Assembly (NCBI GenBank): GCA_031291995.1
Contig: JARLHZ010000010.1
Span: forward strand, 1-37,154
From: Candidatus Doudnabacteria bacterium
Lineage (GTDB): Bacteria > Patescibacteriota > Doudnabacteria > UBA920
Direction of reading: 5' to 3'
Length of the DNA stretch: 37,154 bases
Positions 22,791-29,887 of this stretch are shown here, in pieces. A program made the translations under genes and the position numbers. The first letter of the stretch is position 1, and every line of letters starts with the position of its first letter. The notes below the pieces were generated by a model that did not search any database, had not been told where the DNA came from, and was given only the letters and a program-made list of their open reading frames with translations.

Positions 22791-23420
22791 ATGACCATAA
22801 AAAAACTTAGACATTCATGCATGGCAATTAAAGAGGGAGCTTTAACCATCTTAACCGACCCGGGGATGTATAGTGCCGATGAAACCAAATCATTAACAGG
22901 TATAGATGTCGTCTTAGTCTCCGACGAACACCAAGACCATTTTGATATTCCTTCCGTTAAAATGCTCTTAAAAAATAACCCGGGCCTACGGATTATTACC
23001 CAGCAGGCGGTAAATAAATTACTTGCCGACGAGGGTATAAAATCGGAATTATTGTTGGACAAACAATCCATGGAAATTAACGGGGTAAAAATCGAGGGTT
23101 GCGGGGTAAAACACGCGGTGCTTCATTCCTCTATCCCCCAGTCGGACAACACTGGCTACATAATCGCGGACAGATTTTTCTATCCGGGTGATGCCCTGAC
23201 CATTCCTCACAAGAAAATCGAAGTCCTGGCCCTGCCGGCCGCGGCGCCATGGCTTAAACTTTCCGAAGCCATAGATTACGCCCTGGCCATTAAACCCAAA
23301 ATTTGCTTTCCTGTCCACGATGGCATGTCACCCAGTCCTTTTATGGCCAAAATGATCGGCATGGTTCTGGAAAAAAACGGCATCAAGCTAATATTGCCGG
23401 ATGGTGAAATGGAAGTCTAG
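22791..23420 (+). CDS. UlaG-like metallo-beta-lactamase-fold hydrolase
   Basis: 209 residues. The fold is indicated by the N-terminal strands (LRHSCMAIK, ILTDPG), the metal motif SDEHQDHFD (44-52), the second His in KHAVLHSS, the bridging Asp in YPGDAL and the C-terminal His in FPVHDGM. The first His of HxHxDH is Asp45, giving DxHxDH; the remaining ligands look intact. The closest type I recognise is the metal-dependent hydrolase group around UlaG and YtkL-like proteins, which often act on phosphorylated or cyclic substrates; the substrate is unknown. It is divergent from pyrD and ends before a repeat-rich spacer. Confidence 0.78.
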   Translation: MTIKKLRHSCMAIKEGALTILTDPGMYSADETKSLTGIDVVLVSDEHQDHFDIPSVKMLLKNNPGLRIITQQAVNKLLADEGIKSELLLDKQSMEINGVKIEGCGVKHAVLHSSIPQSDNTGYIIADRFFYPGDALTIPHKKIEVLALPAAAPWLKLSEAIDYALAIKPKICFPVHDGMSPSPFMAKMIGMVLEKNGIKLILPDGEMEV

Positions 23421-23688
23421 CCGCTTCATCAAACACTGACTCGCGCATATAAAGGTTCCCCGCCGCAAGCAGCGGGGTATTACTGCAAAGACATCGCTAC
23501 AATTGCGCGGCGAGCCGCGCGGTATTGAACCTGTATTAGCTCCTCGGCTCGCTCGGCCATAAATGGCCGGACTCGCTCTACGTCGCTAATAACAGACTCG
23601 CTTACGTCGTTAATAAACAGTCAGACTTGACTTAGGCCAATGCCTTTGCAATAATTTATTTGACATTTGATGATTGTCGAATTATTTT
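23421..23688. other. Repeat-rich spacer upstream of the homing endonuclease
   Basis: Non-coding. Contains hairpins CCCCGC/GCGGGG near 23459-23478, GCGCGGC-GA-GCCGCGC near 23506-23521 (7 bp) and CGGCCAT/ATGGCCG near 23553-23568. A diverged tandem repeat of about 25 bases (ACTCGCTCTACGTCGCTAAT, then ACTCGCTTACGTCGTTAAT) lies near 23571-23622. A TTGACA at 23660-23665 with TATTTT 17 bases on is promoter-like but too close to the ATG at 23689 to serve it. Confidence 0.6.
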
Positions 23689-24684
23689 ATGTATTTTAAT
23701 GAGTGGGGAAAACAAGAAATTATTAGGTTAAAAAGGCTTTACCCTCAAATGCGGGTAAAAAACCTGATCAAATTTTTCCCTAAACGTAATAAAGCAACTA
23801 TTGCGGCCAAGGCTATGAATCTCGGATTACTTTCGGCTAAGACCTGGCAAAACACCGACAATAAGCTTTTATGCTCTAGATTTGCTAATTCGTCCAAGAA
23901 AGAATTATTAAGCTTATTTCCCCGAAGGACATGGCCGGCCATTTTAGCTCAAGGGGAAAGACTGGGCATAAAAAGAAATAGAAATAAGCCAAGGTTAAAT
24001 ATAAATGAAAACTATTTTAGCAAATGGTCGCCTAATATGGCTTATATTCTTGGTTTTATTTTGGCGGATGGCTGTATTATTAAAGGCACTTACAAAGGAT
24101 ACAGCGACTCCCTGAAGTTCGGGGTTCAACTTAAAGATAAAGATATTTTGGAAAAAATTAAAATTGAATTGCGTTCCGGGCACCGTATATCAATTATTAG
24201 AAATGCTGCGCATTTATGCATTACGAGCCAAAAAATAGTTGACAGTTTGAAGCATTTAGGCATAACATATCAAAAGAGCTTAAACGAGATTGTCCCCGAT
24301 GTGCCTGACAAATATAAAAGGGATTTCGTTCGCGGGGTTATAGATGGCGATGGCGGGATCTCTTTTGATAAAAGAAGTTACCCCACCTTGGCATTATGCG
24401 GTGGAAAAAATACTGTCAGTTTTGTCAGAGATTACTTTTGGATAAAACAGAGGGCTTTCTCTGTTGTTGGAAAAAGGAAGTTTTCACCAAAAATTAACAA
24501 ATACTTATACGGCATTACTTATAGAGCTAATACTGCGAAAAAAATATCGCTTTTTTTATACAAAAATACAGCTTTATACCTTGACAGAAAATACAAATTG
24601 GCTCTAAGATGCCAAAACATCCAAATAAGACAAAGAATTAATTCGTCCCTCTATGAAAAATGGCAAGCATCTCATTCTGGTTGA
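23689..24684 (+). CDS. LAGLIDADG homing endonuclease with two N-terminal helix-turn-helix-like regions
   Basis: 331 residues from the ATG at 23689 (a TTG at 23674 is an alternative). The two LAGLIDADG helices are YILGFILADG (119-128) and FVRGVIDGDG (213-222), each with the metal-binding acidic residue, so a single chain could cut an asymmetric DNA site. Upstream are two similar segments (about 4-45 and 55-93, with KNLIKFFPKRNKATIAAKA and LLSLFPRRTWPAILAQGE) that resemble SANT/Myb-like DNA-binding helices. It is AT-richer than its surroundings. The last 32 bases overlap the start of topA in another frame. No intron or intein host is visible, so it appears free-standing. Confidence 0.85.
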   Translation: MYFNEWGKQEIIRLKRLYPQMRVKNLIKFFPKRNKATIAAKAMNLGLLSAKTWQNTDNKLLCSRFANSSKKELLSLFPRRTWPAILAQGERLGIKRNRNKPRLNINENYFSKWSPNMAYILGFILADGCIIKGTYKGYSDSLKFGVQLKDKDILEKIKIELRSGHRISIIRNAAHLCITSQKIVDSLKHLGITYQKSLNEIVPDVPDKYKRDFVRGVIDGDGGISFDKRSYPTLALCGGKNTVSFVRDYFWIKQRAFSVVGKRKFSPKINKYLYGITYRANTAKKISLFLYKNTALYLDRKYKLALRCQNIQIRQRINSSLYEKWQASHSG

Positions 24685-26956
24685 AAGTCCCACAAAATCC
24701 AGAACAATCCAAAAATTTTTAGGATCCGGCTACATAGTAGAAGCCAGTTACGGGCATGTCAGGGATCTCCCAAAAAGCAAAATTTCAATTGATACTGAGC
24801 ACAATTTTAGACCTGTTTATATAATTCCCCCAAAAGCTAAAGAAATAGTAGCTAAATTAAAAAACCTGGCAGAGGGAGCCTCCTCTATTATATTGGCGAC
24901 TGATGAAGACCGCGAAGGAGAGGCAATTTCCTGGCATTTGGTACAGGCTTTGGGGTTGGGAGATGAAGCCGAAATCGCCAAAGGCAAGGAAGACAAGCGC
25001 ATAAAACGCATTGTTTTCCACGAAATTACCAAATCCGCCATCGATGAGGCCATGAAAAATCCTCGCGATATCGACCTGAATTTGGTGGATGCCCAGCAGG
25101 CCAGGCGCGTTTTGGACCGGCTGGTCGGCTACGAATTGTCTCCGTTTTTGTGGCGCAAAATCCGCTACGGCCTTTCCGCCGGACGCGTGCAATCGGTGGC
25201 CGTAAGATTAGTGGTGGAACGCGAGCGCGAAATACAAAAATTTAAAGTTGACGAGTACTGGAGTATAGAAGCGAATCTGTCGCGAATAAATGAGGCGAAG
25301 ACCTTTGTCGCGAAATTAAACGCGATAGACGGCAAAGCGATAGGCAAAATGGGTATTCCCGCGGAGGCAGATGCCAAAAAAATAGTTGCTGACCTTAAAG
25401 GCGCGGAATACGAAGTTTCGGAAATCACCAAAAAAGAAGTTAAGCGCACTCCCGCTCCCCCGTTTATTACCTCCACGCTCCAGCAGGAAGCCGCGCGCAA
25501 ACTCGGTATGTCGGCCAAACAGACCATGGTCATTGCCCAGCAGCTTTACGAAGGCATTAACATTGGCAGCGAAGGCCACCAGGGATTAATTACTTACATG
25601 AGAACCGACAGCCTTAATTTGGCCCAATCGGCCCTGGCTTCCATTAAAAATGTCGTTGCGCAGGAATTTGGCCAAGACTACACGCTCGACGCGCCGCGCT
25701 ACTACACCAATAAAAGCAAGGGCGCCCAGGAAGCCCACGAAGCTATCCGTCCGACCGATGTTTTACGCAAACCTTCCGATATTAAAGAATATCTCGACAA
25801 AGGCCAATATAAAATTTACGACCTTATTTGGAAACGCACCATTGCCTGCCAAATGGCCCAGGCAGTTTTGGAACAAACGGCCGTGGATGTGCAAGCAGAC
25901 AGCAAACAGCAGACAGCAAACCGTTACCTGTTCCGGGCCAACGGCCAGGTCATAAAATTTGACGGGTTCATTCGCGCCTACACCGAGGGCGAAGACGAAA
26001 AAGCCGAAGACGAAATTGAGGGCGTCTTGCCGGAATTGTCGGCGGATGAAAAATTAAAACTTCACGAATTAAATCCCCTGCAGCATTTTACCGAACCGCC
26101 GCCGCGCTTTACCGACGCTACTTTAATCAAAACTCTGGAAGCCGCCGGCGTTGGCCGCCCCTCCACTTACGCCCCTACGCTGTCCACTATCCAGGATCGC
26201 GGCTATGTGAATAAAATCGACAAAAAATATTCGCCGACCGAAGAAGGATTTTTGGTTAACGATATGCTGGTGGAAAATTTTCCGGAAATCGTGGATTTAA
26301 ACTTTACCTCGCACATTGAGGAAGAATTTGACGATATTGCGGAAGGTAAAATCAAATGGGTGGAGGTTATGAAGGAATTTTACGGGCCATTTAAAAAACA
26401 TTTGATTGAAAAAGAAGAAACCGTGCAAAAGACCATTGAGGTCTCCACCACGCCCTGTCCGCATTGCGGCAAAATGATGCTCATAAAATACGGCCGCATG
26501 GGAAAATTTTTGGCTTGTCCCGAAGAAGGCAGCAAAGTTACCCAGCCGATGCCCGAGGAAGCGGCCAAAATTAAGGAATTACAGGAAAAAACCAAAGGCG
26601 AACTATGCCCTATTTGCGGCAAGCCCATGGAAGTTAAGCGCGGCCGGTTTGGCTTCTTCCTGGGCTGCGTGGATTACCCCAAGTGCAAAGGCATCAGTAA
26701 AATCTGGAATAAGACAGGCTTTAAATGTCCGTCGTGTTTGGAATCCGCCGACAGAAAGGACAAGCCCGGCGACATTGTTGAAAAAAAATCCCGCGGCCGC
26801 GGCAAAGCTTTCTTTGCCTGCACCCGCTTCCCGGACTGCACGTTCGTAATGAACGTTAAACCGGAAAGTCAGCAGCATCTGGACGAAGCATATAAGAATT
26901 GGAAAGAAAATCCCCCAAAACCGAAAAAAATCTGGAAAAAGAAAAAAACCGAGTAA
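24653..26956 (+). CDS. topA: DNA topoisomerase I (type IA)
   Basis: 767 residues. Relaxes negative supercoils by single-strand passage. The TOPRIM domain has the catalytic Glu in LILVESPTKS (8-17) and DEDREGE (84-90); the active-site Tyr is Tyr315 in ITYMRTDS. Three zinc ribbons follow at about 600-750: the first (CPHCG...FLACPEEG) shows only three Cys, the second (CPICG...CVDYPKC) and third (CPSC...CTRFPDC) four. The C-terminus is Lys-rich. An imperfectly translated-looking segment, QADSKQQTAN, comes from a 14-base-period DNA repeat at 25895-25921. The ATG at 24653 gives the family N-terminus and lies inside the homing endonuclease frame; the first 250 bases look AT-richer than the rest. Confidence 0.95.
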   Translation: MKNGKHLILVESPTKSRTIQKFLGSGYIVEASYGHVRDLPKSKISIDTEHNFRPVYIIPPKAKEIVAKLKNLAEGASSIILATDEDREGEAISWHLVQALGLGDEAEIAKGKEDKRIKRIVFHEITKSAIDEAMKNPRDIDLNLVDAQQARRVLDRLVGYELSPFLWRKIRYGLSAGRVQSVAVRLVVEREREIQKFKVDEYWSIEANLSRINEAKTFVAKLNAIDGKAIGKMGIPAEADAKKIVADLKGAEYEVSEITKKEVKRTPAPPFITSTLQQEAARKLGMSAKQTMVIAQQLYEGINIGSEGHQGLITYMRTDSLNLAQSALASIKNVVAQEFGQDYTLDAPRYYTNKSKGAQEAHEAIRPTDVLRKPSDIKEYLDKGQYKIYDLIWKRTIACQMAQAVLEQTAVDVQADSKQQTANRYLFRANGQVIKFDGFIRAYTEGEDEKAEDEIEGVLPELSADEKLKLHELNPLQHFTEPPPRFTDATLIKTLEAAGVGRPSTYAPTLSTIQDRGYVNKIDKKYSPTEEGFLVNDMLVENFPEIVDLNFTSHIEEEFDDIAEGKIKWVEVMKEFYGPFKKHLIEKEETVQKTIEVSTTPCPHCGKMMLIKYGRMGKFLACPEEGSKVTQPMPEEAAKIKELQEKTKGELCPICGKPMEVKRGRFGFFLGCVDYPKCKGISKIWNKTGFKCPSCLESADRKDKPGDIVEKKSRGRGKAFFACTRFPDCTFVMNVKPESQQHLDEAYKNWKENPPKPKKIWKKKKTE
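25895..25921. repeat. 14-base-period tandem repeat inside topA
   Basis: GCAGACAGCAAAC occurs at 25895-25907 and again at 25909-25921. The 14-base period is not a multiple of three, so the two copies are translated in different frames (ADSKQ and QTAN). It resembles the word repeats of the spacers. Confidence 0.7.
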
Positions 26957-26969
26957 CCACTCGGTTTTT
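26944..26969 (+). terminator. Terminator of topA, starting inside the coding sequence
   Basis: A perfect 11-bp stem: AAAAACCGAGT (26944-26954) and ACTCGGTTTTT (26959-26969), loop AACC. The left arm holds the last codons and the first base of the TAA stop (26954-26956). Confidence 0.85.
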
Positions 26970-26997
26970 CTTTAAATACACTAAGCAAACCCTGTCT

Positions 26998-27037
26998 TTG
27001 GTAGACAAAACGTGCGGCCGCACGTTTTGTCTACCAA
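26998..27037. repeat. Perfect 40-base palindrome
   Basis: Twenty bases (TTGGTAGACAAAACGTGCGG) followed immediately by their exact reverse complement, with no loop; the centre is GCGGCCGC at 27014-27021. It lies between the convergent topA and NADH dehydrogenase genes, just after the topA terminator. There is no U-tract. It could form a cruciform or bind a dimeric protein. Confidence 0.9.
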
Positions 27038-27118
27038 TTTCATTTAATACTATTAAGATTGGCATTCGATGTTTGTTTCTGCCTCAAAAATAATATTACA
27101 ACATTTTTGAGACCGTTT

Positions 27119-28351
27119 CTAATCATTTCTGGAATATATTTCCATCTGAAAAATTACCGCTTGTAAGGCTTTCCACCAGCCGACTACCGATATGTAATAG
27201 CGCAGATGCGCCAGTTTGTCGACAAGATAGGCGAACCAACCGGTTAAGTACAAACCGTTATAACTCATTATCGCCCACTTGCCGCCAACGTTGACAATGA
27301 ACCCGTGCATGATGTTCCTATACGGCTTGGGCGGTTTCAGATTTTTGATTATATATGGCAGCGCGTAAGCCAAATATTCCGCCTGGTCCTGGGCATCCTG
27401 GGCGGACGACGGCACGGGGTGGCCTTTGCCGTCTAACACGCACGCGATGTCGCCCAAAGCAAATATTTCCCGATGGCCTTTAACCTGGAAAAACTCGTTA
27501 ACCGGCAAGCGGCCTTTCCGATCCAAATCCCCCACTGCCAGATGGCTGTCGCAGGCTTTTATGCCGGCGGTCCACACTAAAACATCGTAGGCGATTTTAT
27601 CGCCGGTCATCAGCTCCACAAAATGTTCATCAACCGCCGTAACCCGGGCCGACAGCCTCACCCTCACGCCCAATTCCTGGAGCCGGCCATAAGCATCGCG
27701 GCTTAAACGCGGGTCAAAACCCGGCACCAAAGCGTTAGCTCCTTCAATAATTTCTATTTCGATCTTCTCTCTTGGATAACGGTTTTTCCATGCCATAAAA
27801 TCCGCCAAACCCCGCAGTTCGCCGGCCAATTCCACTCCGGTATAGCCGCCGCCCGCTACAACCAGCCGCACGGTCTTTTTTTGAGAATCAAATTTATGAG
27901 CCTGGACGCTAAACTCAATCTGATTGCGAACCCTCAGCGCGTCAGGCAAATCTTTAAGCACCAAGGCATTTTTTTCCGCGCCCGGAATATTAAAAAAATC
28001 GCTTTGCGAACCCAAAGCCAGAACCAGATAATCGTAATTGATTTGCTTGCGGTCAAGTTCCAGCAATTTTTTTGCCGGGTCAATATGATTTAATCCGCTT
28101 TTTACAAATTTGATTTTTTTGTTGTTAAAAATTTTGGCGTATGGAATAGTAATACTTGTGGTCATTTGGCTGACCGTAGTAATTTCCTCTTCGGCTGTCG
28201 CCACCTCGAATAAATTCGGCGTAAAAAGATGATAATCCCGTTTATCAACCAGGGTCAGTTCAATATTTGGATTAGTCCGAAATTTCTTTTCGAGACTTAA
28301 AATTGTTTGCAGCCCCCCGAATCCGCCACCGACAATTACTATTTTAGTCAT
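27119..28351 (-). CDS. ndh: Type II NADH dehydrogenase (NADH:quinone oxidoreductase, non-pumping)
   Basis: A 410-residue single-subunit flavoprotein on the membrane surface that passes electrons from NADH to quinone without pumping protons. The FAD-binding fold opens with IVIVGGGFGGLQT (4-16), the NADH fold is VVAGGGYTGVELAGEL (164-179), and the second FAD contact is FALGDIACV near 295-303 with the AQDQAEYLA stretch after it. The C-terminal segment (SYNGLYLTGWFAYLVDKLAHLRYY, amphipathic) is the usual membrane-attachment region. With the oxidase at 16385 it forms a complete NADH-to-O2 chain. It shares the TGTTATAAT promoter type with cyoA. Confidence 0.93.
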   Translation of the reverse strand: MTKIVIVGGGFGGLQTILSLEKKFRTNPNIELTLVDKRDYHLFTPNLFEVATAEEEITTVSQMTTSITIPYAKIFNNKKIKFVKSGLNHIDPAKKLLELDRKQINYDYLVLALGSQSDFFNIPGAEKNALVLKDLPDALRVRNQIEFSVQAHKFDSQKKTVRLVVAGGGYTGVELAGELRGLADFMAWKNRYPREKIEIEIIEGANALVPGFDPRLSRDAYGRLQELGVRVRLSARVTAVDEHFVELMTGDKIAYDVLVWTAGIKACDSHLAVGDLDRKGRLPVNEFFQVKGHREIFALGDIACVLDGKGHPVPSSAQDAQDQAEYLAYALPYIIKNLKPPKPYRNIMHGFIVNVGGKWAIMSYNGLYLTGWFAYLVDKLAHLRYYISVVGWWKALQAVIFQMEIYSRND

Positions 28352-28388
28352 TTTTGTTTCTTACATTTACAAATAGTCTTACTTTACA

Positions 28389-28397
28389 ATTATAACA
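28389..28397 (-). promoter_or_regulatory. Extended -10 promoter of the NADH dehydrogenase gene
   Basis: On the minus strand TGTTATAAT (28397-28389), identical to the cyoA promoter nonamer. Transcription would start near 28382, about 30 bases before the ATG. It directly adjoins the T-run of the terminator of the upstream permease gene. Confidence 0.65.
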
Positions 28398-28425
28398 CAA
28401 AAAAACATCTTATCGGTAAGATGTT
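28397..28425 (-). terminator. Terminator of the MacAB-like operon
   Basis: On the minus strand AACATCTTA (28425-28417), loop CCGA, TAAGATGTT (28412-28404), followed by seven T residues (28403-28397). It lies 32 bases after the last permease gene and runs directly into the next promoter. Confidence 0.8.
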
Positions 28426-28456
28426 AAAATGCCGGGACGATAAAATGATAAGAAAA

Positions 28457-29716
28457 CTATTCATATTGGAGAGCCGTAATCGGATCCATTTTCGACGCTT
28501 GGCGGGCCGGCAGCACGCCAAAGGAAATTCCGATGGCGGCCGAAACTCCCACAGCCAATAAAATTGCGTAAACCGGGACGCTGAACGTCCAGGTTAGGCC
28601 GGAGGAAGTGGCGATTAAAGAAATTATCCAGCCCAAAAATCCGCCGAATAAAATCCCGATAACGCCGCCGATTATAGTGACTAAAATTGATTCCATTAAA
28701 AATTCACTAAGGATGTCGGAATTCTTCGCGCCCAAAGCTTTTTTTAAGCCAATTTCCGCGGTGCGCTCGGTTACGACCACATACATAATATTCATAATAC
28801 CCACCCCGCCCACTATTAAAGAAATAGCGGCTATGGCTATAAGTAAAATAGTAATTCCGTTAAAAATTACGTTAAACGTAGCCAATGCCTGCGCCTGGCT
28901 CTCTACCGTAAAATCGTATTTAACCGGATCGGTAATGCTATGGTTGTAAGCCATAATATTATTAATCTGGGCGGTGGTCACATCCGACAAATTAATATCT
29001 TTAAGCTGGACAACGCCGATGGCCAAATAATCTATGCCCAATAGTTTTTTCTGAGCGGTTCCCAGAGGAAGGTACAAACTATCGTCGGCCGTGCCGCCGC
29101 CGGCAAGTCCTAACGGATTATAAACTCCGATGACCTGGAAATTCAAATTTCCCACGTGTATTAACTGGCCTATGGGGTCAGTTTGATTAAATAAATTCTG
29201 AGCCAGAGTATCGCCTAAAATTGCCACCTGAGCCGCGCTATTGTCTTCGGCTTGGGTGTAAAAACGGCCTTCTTTTAATGTGTGCTGGTCGATTTGGAAT
29301 TTACTGGCGGACGCGCCGTAATACATGGCGCTTTTATCGGTATTGCCGTAGCTGACGACCGCCTGGCCGATAACCTCGCCATAGTCGCCGACAACGTTGT
29401 TTAATTTGGCAATGTCATCCAAGTCCCGCTGCTTAAAACTGGTAATGACAACTCCGGAAAATGCGGCCTCGCTGGGACCGCCCCCCGCCGAGCTGGCCGC
29501 GCGGTTTTTGGTGGTCGGCGGAACGCGCGTCTGAATAAACAGGGTATTACTGCCTAAAGCATTGACCTGATCGTTAATTAAACTCCGAAACCCCGCGCCG
29601 GCGGACAGCACTAAAATCACCGTGGAAATGCCGATCATAATTCCAAGTGTCGTCAATACCGTCCGAGCCGGATTGGCGGACAGCGCTTTTATGGATTGTT
29701 TGAAGGCGGTAAACAT
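28457..29716 (-). CDS. MacB/FtsX-family ABC permease (second copy)
   Basis: 419 residues, without an ATPase domain. An N-terminal membrane helix (about 18-38, TTLGIMIGISTVILVLSAG) is followed by a large extracytoplasmic MacB-like periplasmic core domain (about 45-280). Three C-terminal helices follow, containing the FtsX signature around GGVGIMNIMYVVVTERTAEI and GLKKALGAKNSDILSEFLME. The parallel permease at 29888 has the same layout, and the only ATPase of the operon is at 31279. The two permeases may therefore form a heterodimer around one ATPase pair. It is separated from the upstream permease by the 12-copy 9-mer array. Confidence 0.9.
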   Translation of the reverse strand: MFTAFKQSIKALSANPARTVLTTLGIMIGISTVILVLSAGAGFRSLINDQVNALGSNTLFIQTRVPPTTKNRAASSAGGGPSEAAFSGVVITSFKQRDLDDIAKLNNVVGDYGEVIGQAVVSYGNTDKSAMYYGASASKFQIDQHTLKEGRFYTQAEDNSAAQVAILGDTLAQNLFNQTDPIGQLIHVGNLNFQVIGVYNPLGLAGGGTADDSLYLPLGTAQKKLLGIDYLAIGVVQLKDINLSDVTTAQINNIMAYNHSITDPVKYDFTVESQAQALATFNVIFNGITILLIAIAAISLIVGGVGIMNIMYVVVTERTAEIGLKKALGAKNSDILSEFLMESILVTIIGGVIGILFGGFLGWIISLIATSSGLTWTFSVPVYAILLAVGVSAAIGISFGVLPARQASKMDPITALQYE

Positions 29717-29721
29717 AGATT

Positions 29722-29829
29722 GATTGACAAGATTGACAAGATTGACAAGATTGACAAGATTGACAAGATTGACAAGATTGACAAGATTGACAAGATTGAC
29801 AAGATTGACAAGATTGACAAGATTGACAA
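29722..29829. repeat. Twelve perfect tandem copies of a 9-mer
   Basis: The unit GATTGACAA is repeated 12 times without error (108 bases) between the two permease genes. A truncated GATT follows. Read on the minus strand it would encode Ser-Cys-Gln repeats, but it lies in the leader of the permease gene and I do not regard it as coding. Confidence 0.95.
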
Positions 29830-29857
29830 GATTTAACGACTGCTATTCTTGTCAATC
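29821..29857. repeat. Complementary arm facing the 9-mer array
   Basis: GATTGACAAGA (29821-29831, last array unit and flank) pairs perfectly with TCTTGTCAATC (29847-29857). Because the array is periodic, the single right arm could pair with any of the 12 units. Further related words (TCTTTTAACTC, AAATCTTGTTAATT) follow to about 29885. Confidence 0.8.
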
Positions 29858-29887
29858 TTTTAACTCTTTTAAATCTTGTTAATTATT

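Noticed and set aside
22677-22814. N-terminal extension of PyrD to 22814
   Set aside because: The extra 46 residues cover the promoter and match no family N-terminus; the ATG at 22676 does.
23660-23688. TTGACA-17-TATTTT as promoter of the homing endonuclease
   Set aside because: The -10 directly adjoins the ATG at 23689, so the transcript would start inside the gene.
29722-29829. CRISPR-like array
   Set aside because: The repeats are directly adjacent 9-mers without spacers, and no cas gene is present.
29574-29855. Open frame on the minus strand with twelve Ser-Cys-Gln repeats
   Set aside because: It is only the translation of the 9-base tandem array continuing out of frame into the permease gene; there is no independent support for coding.
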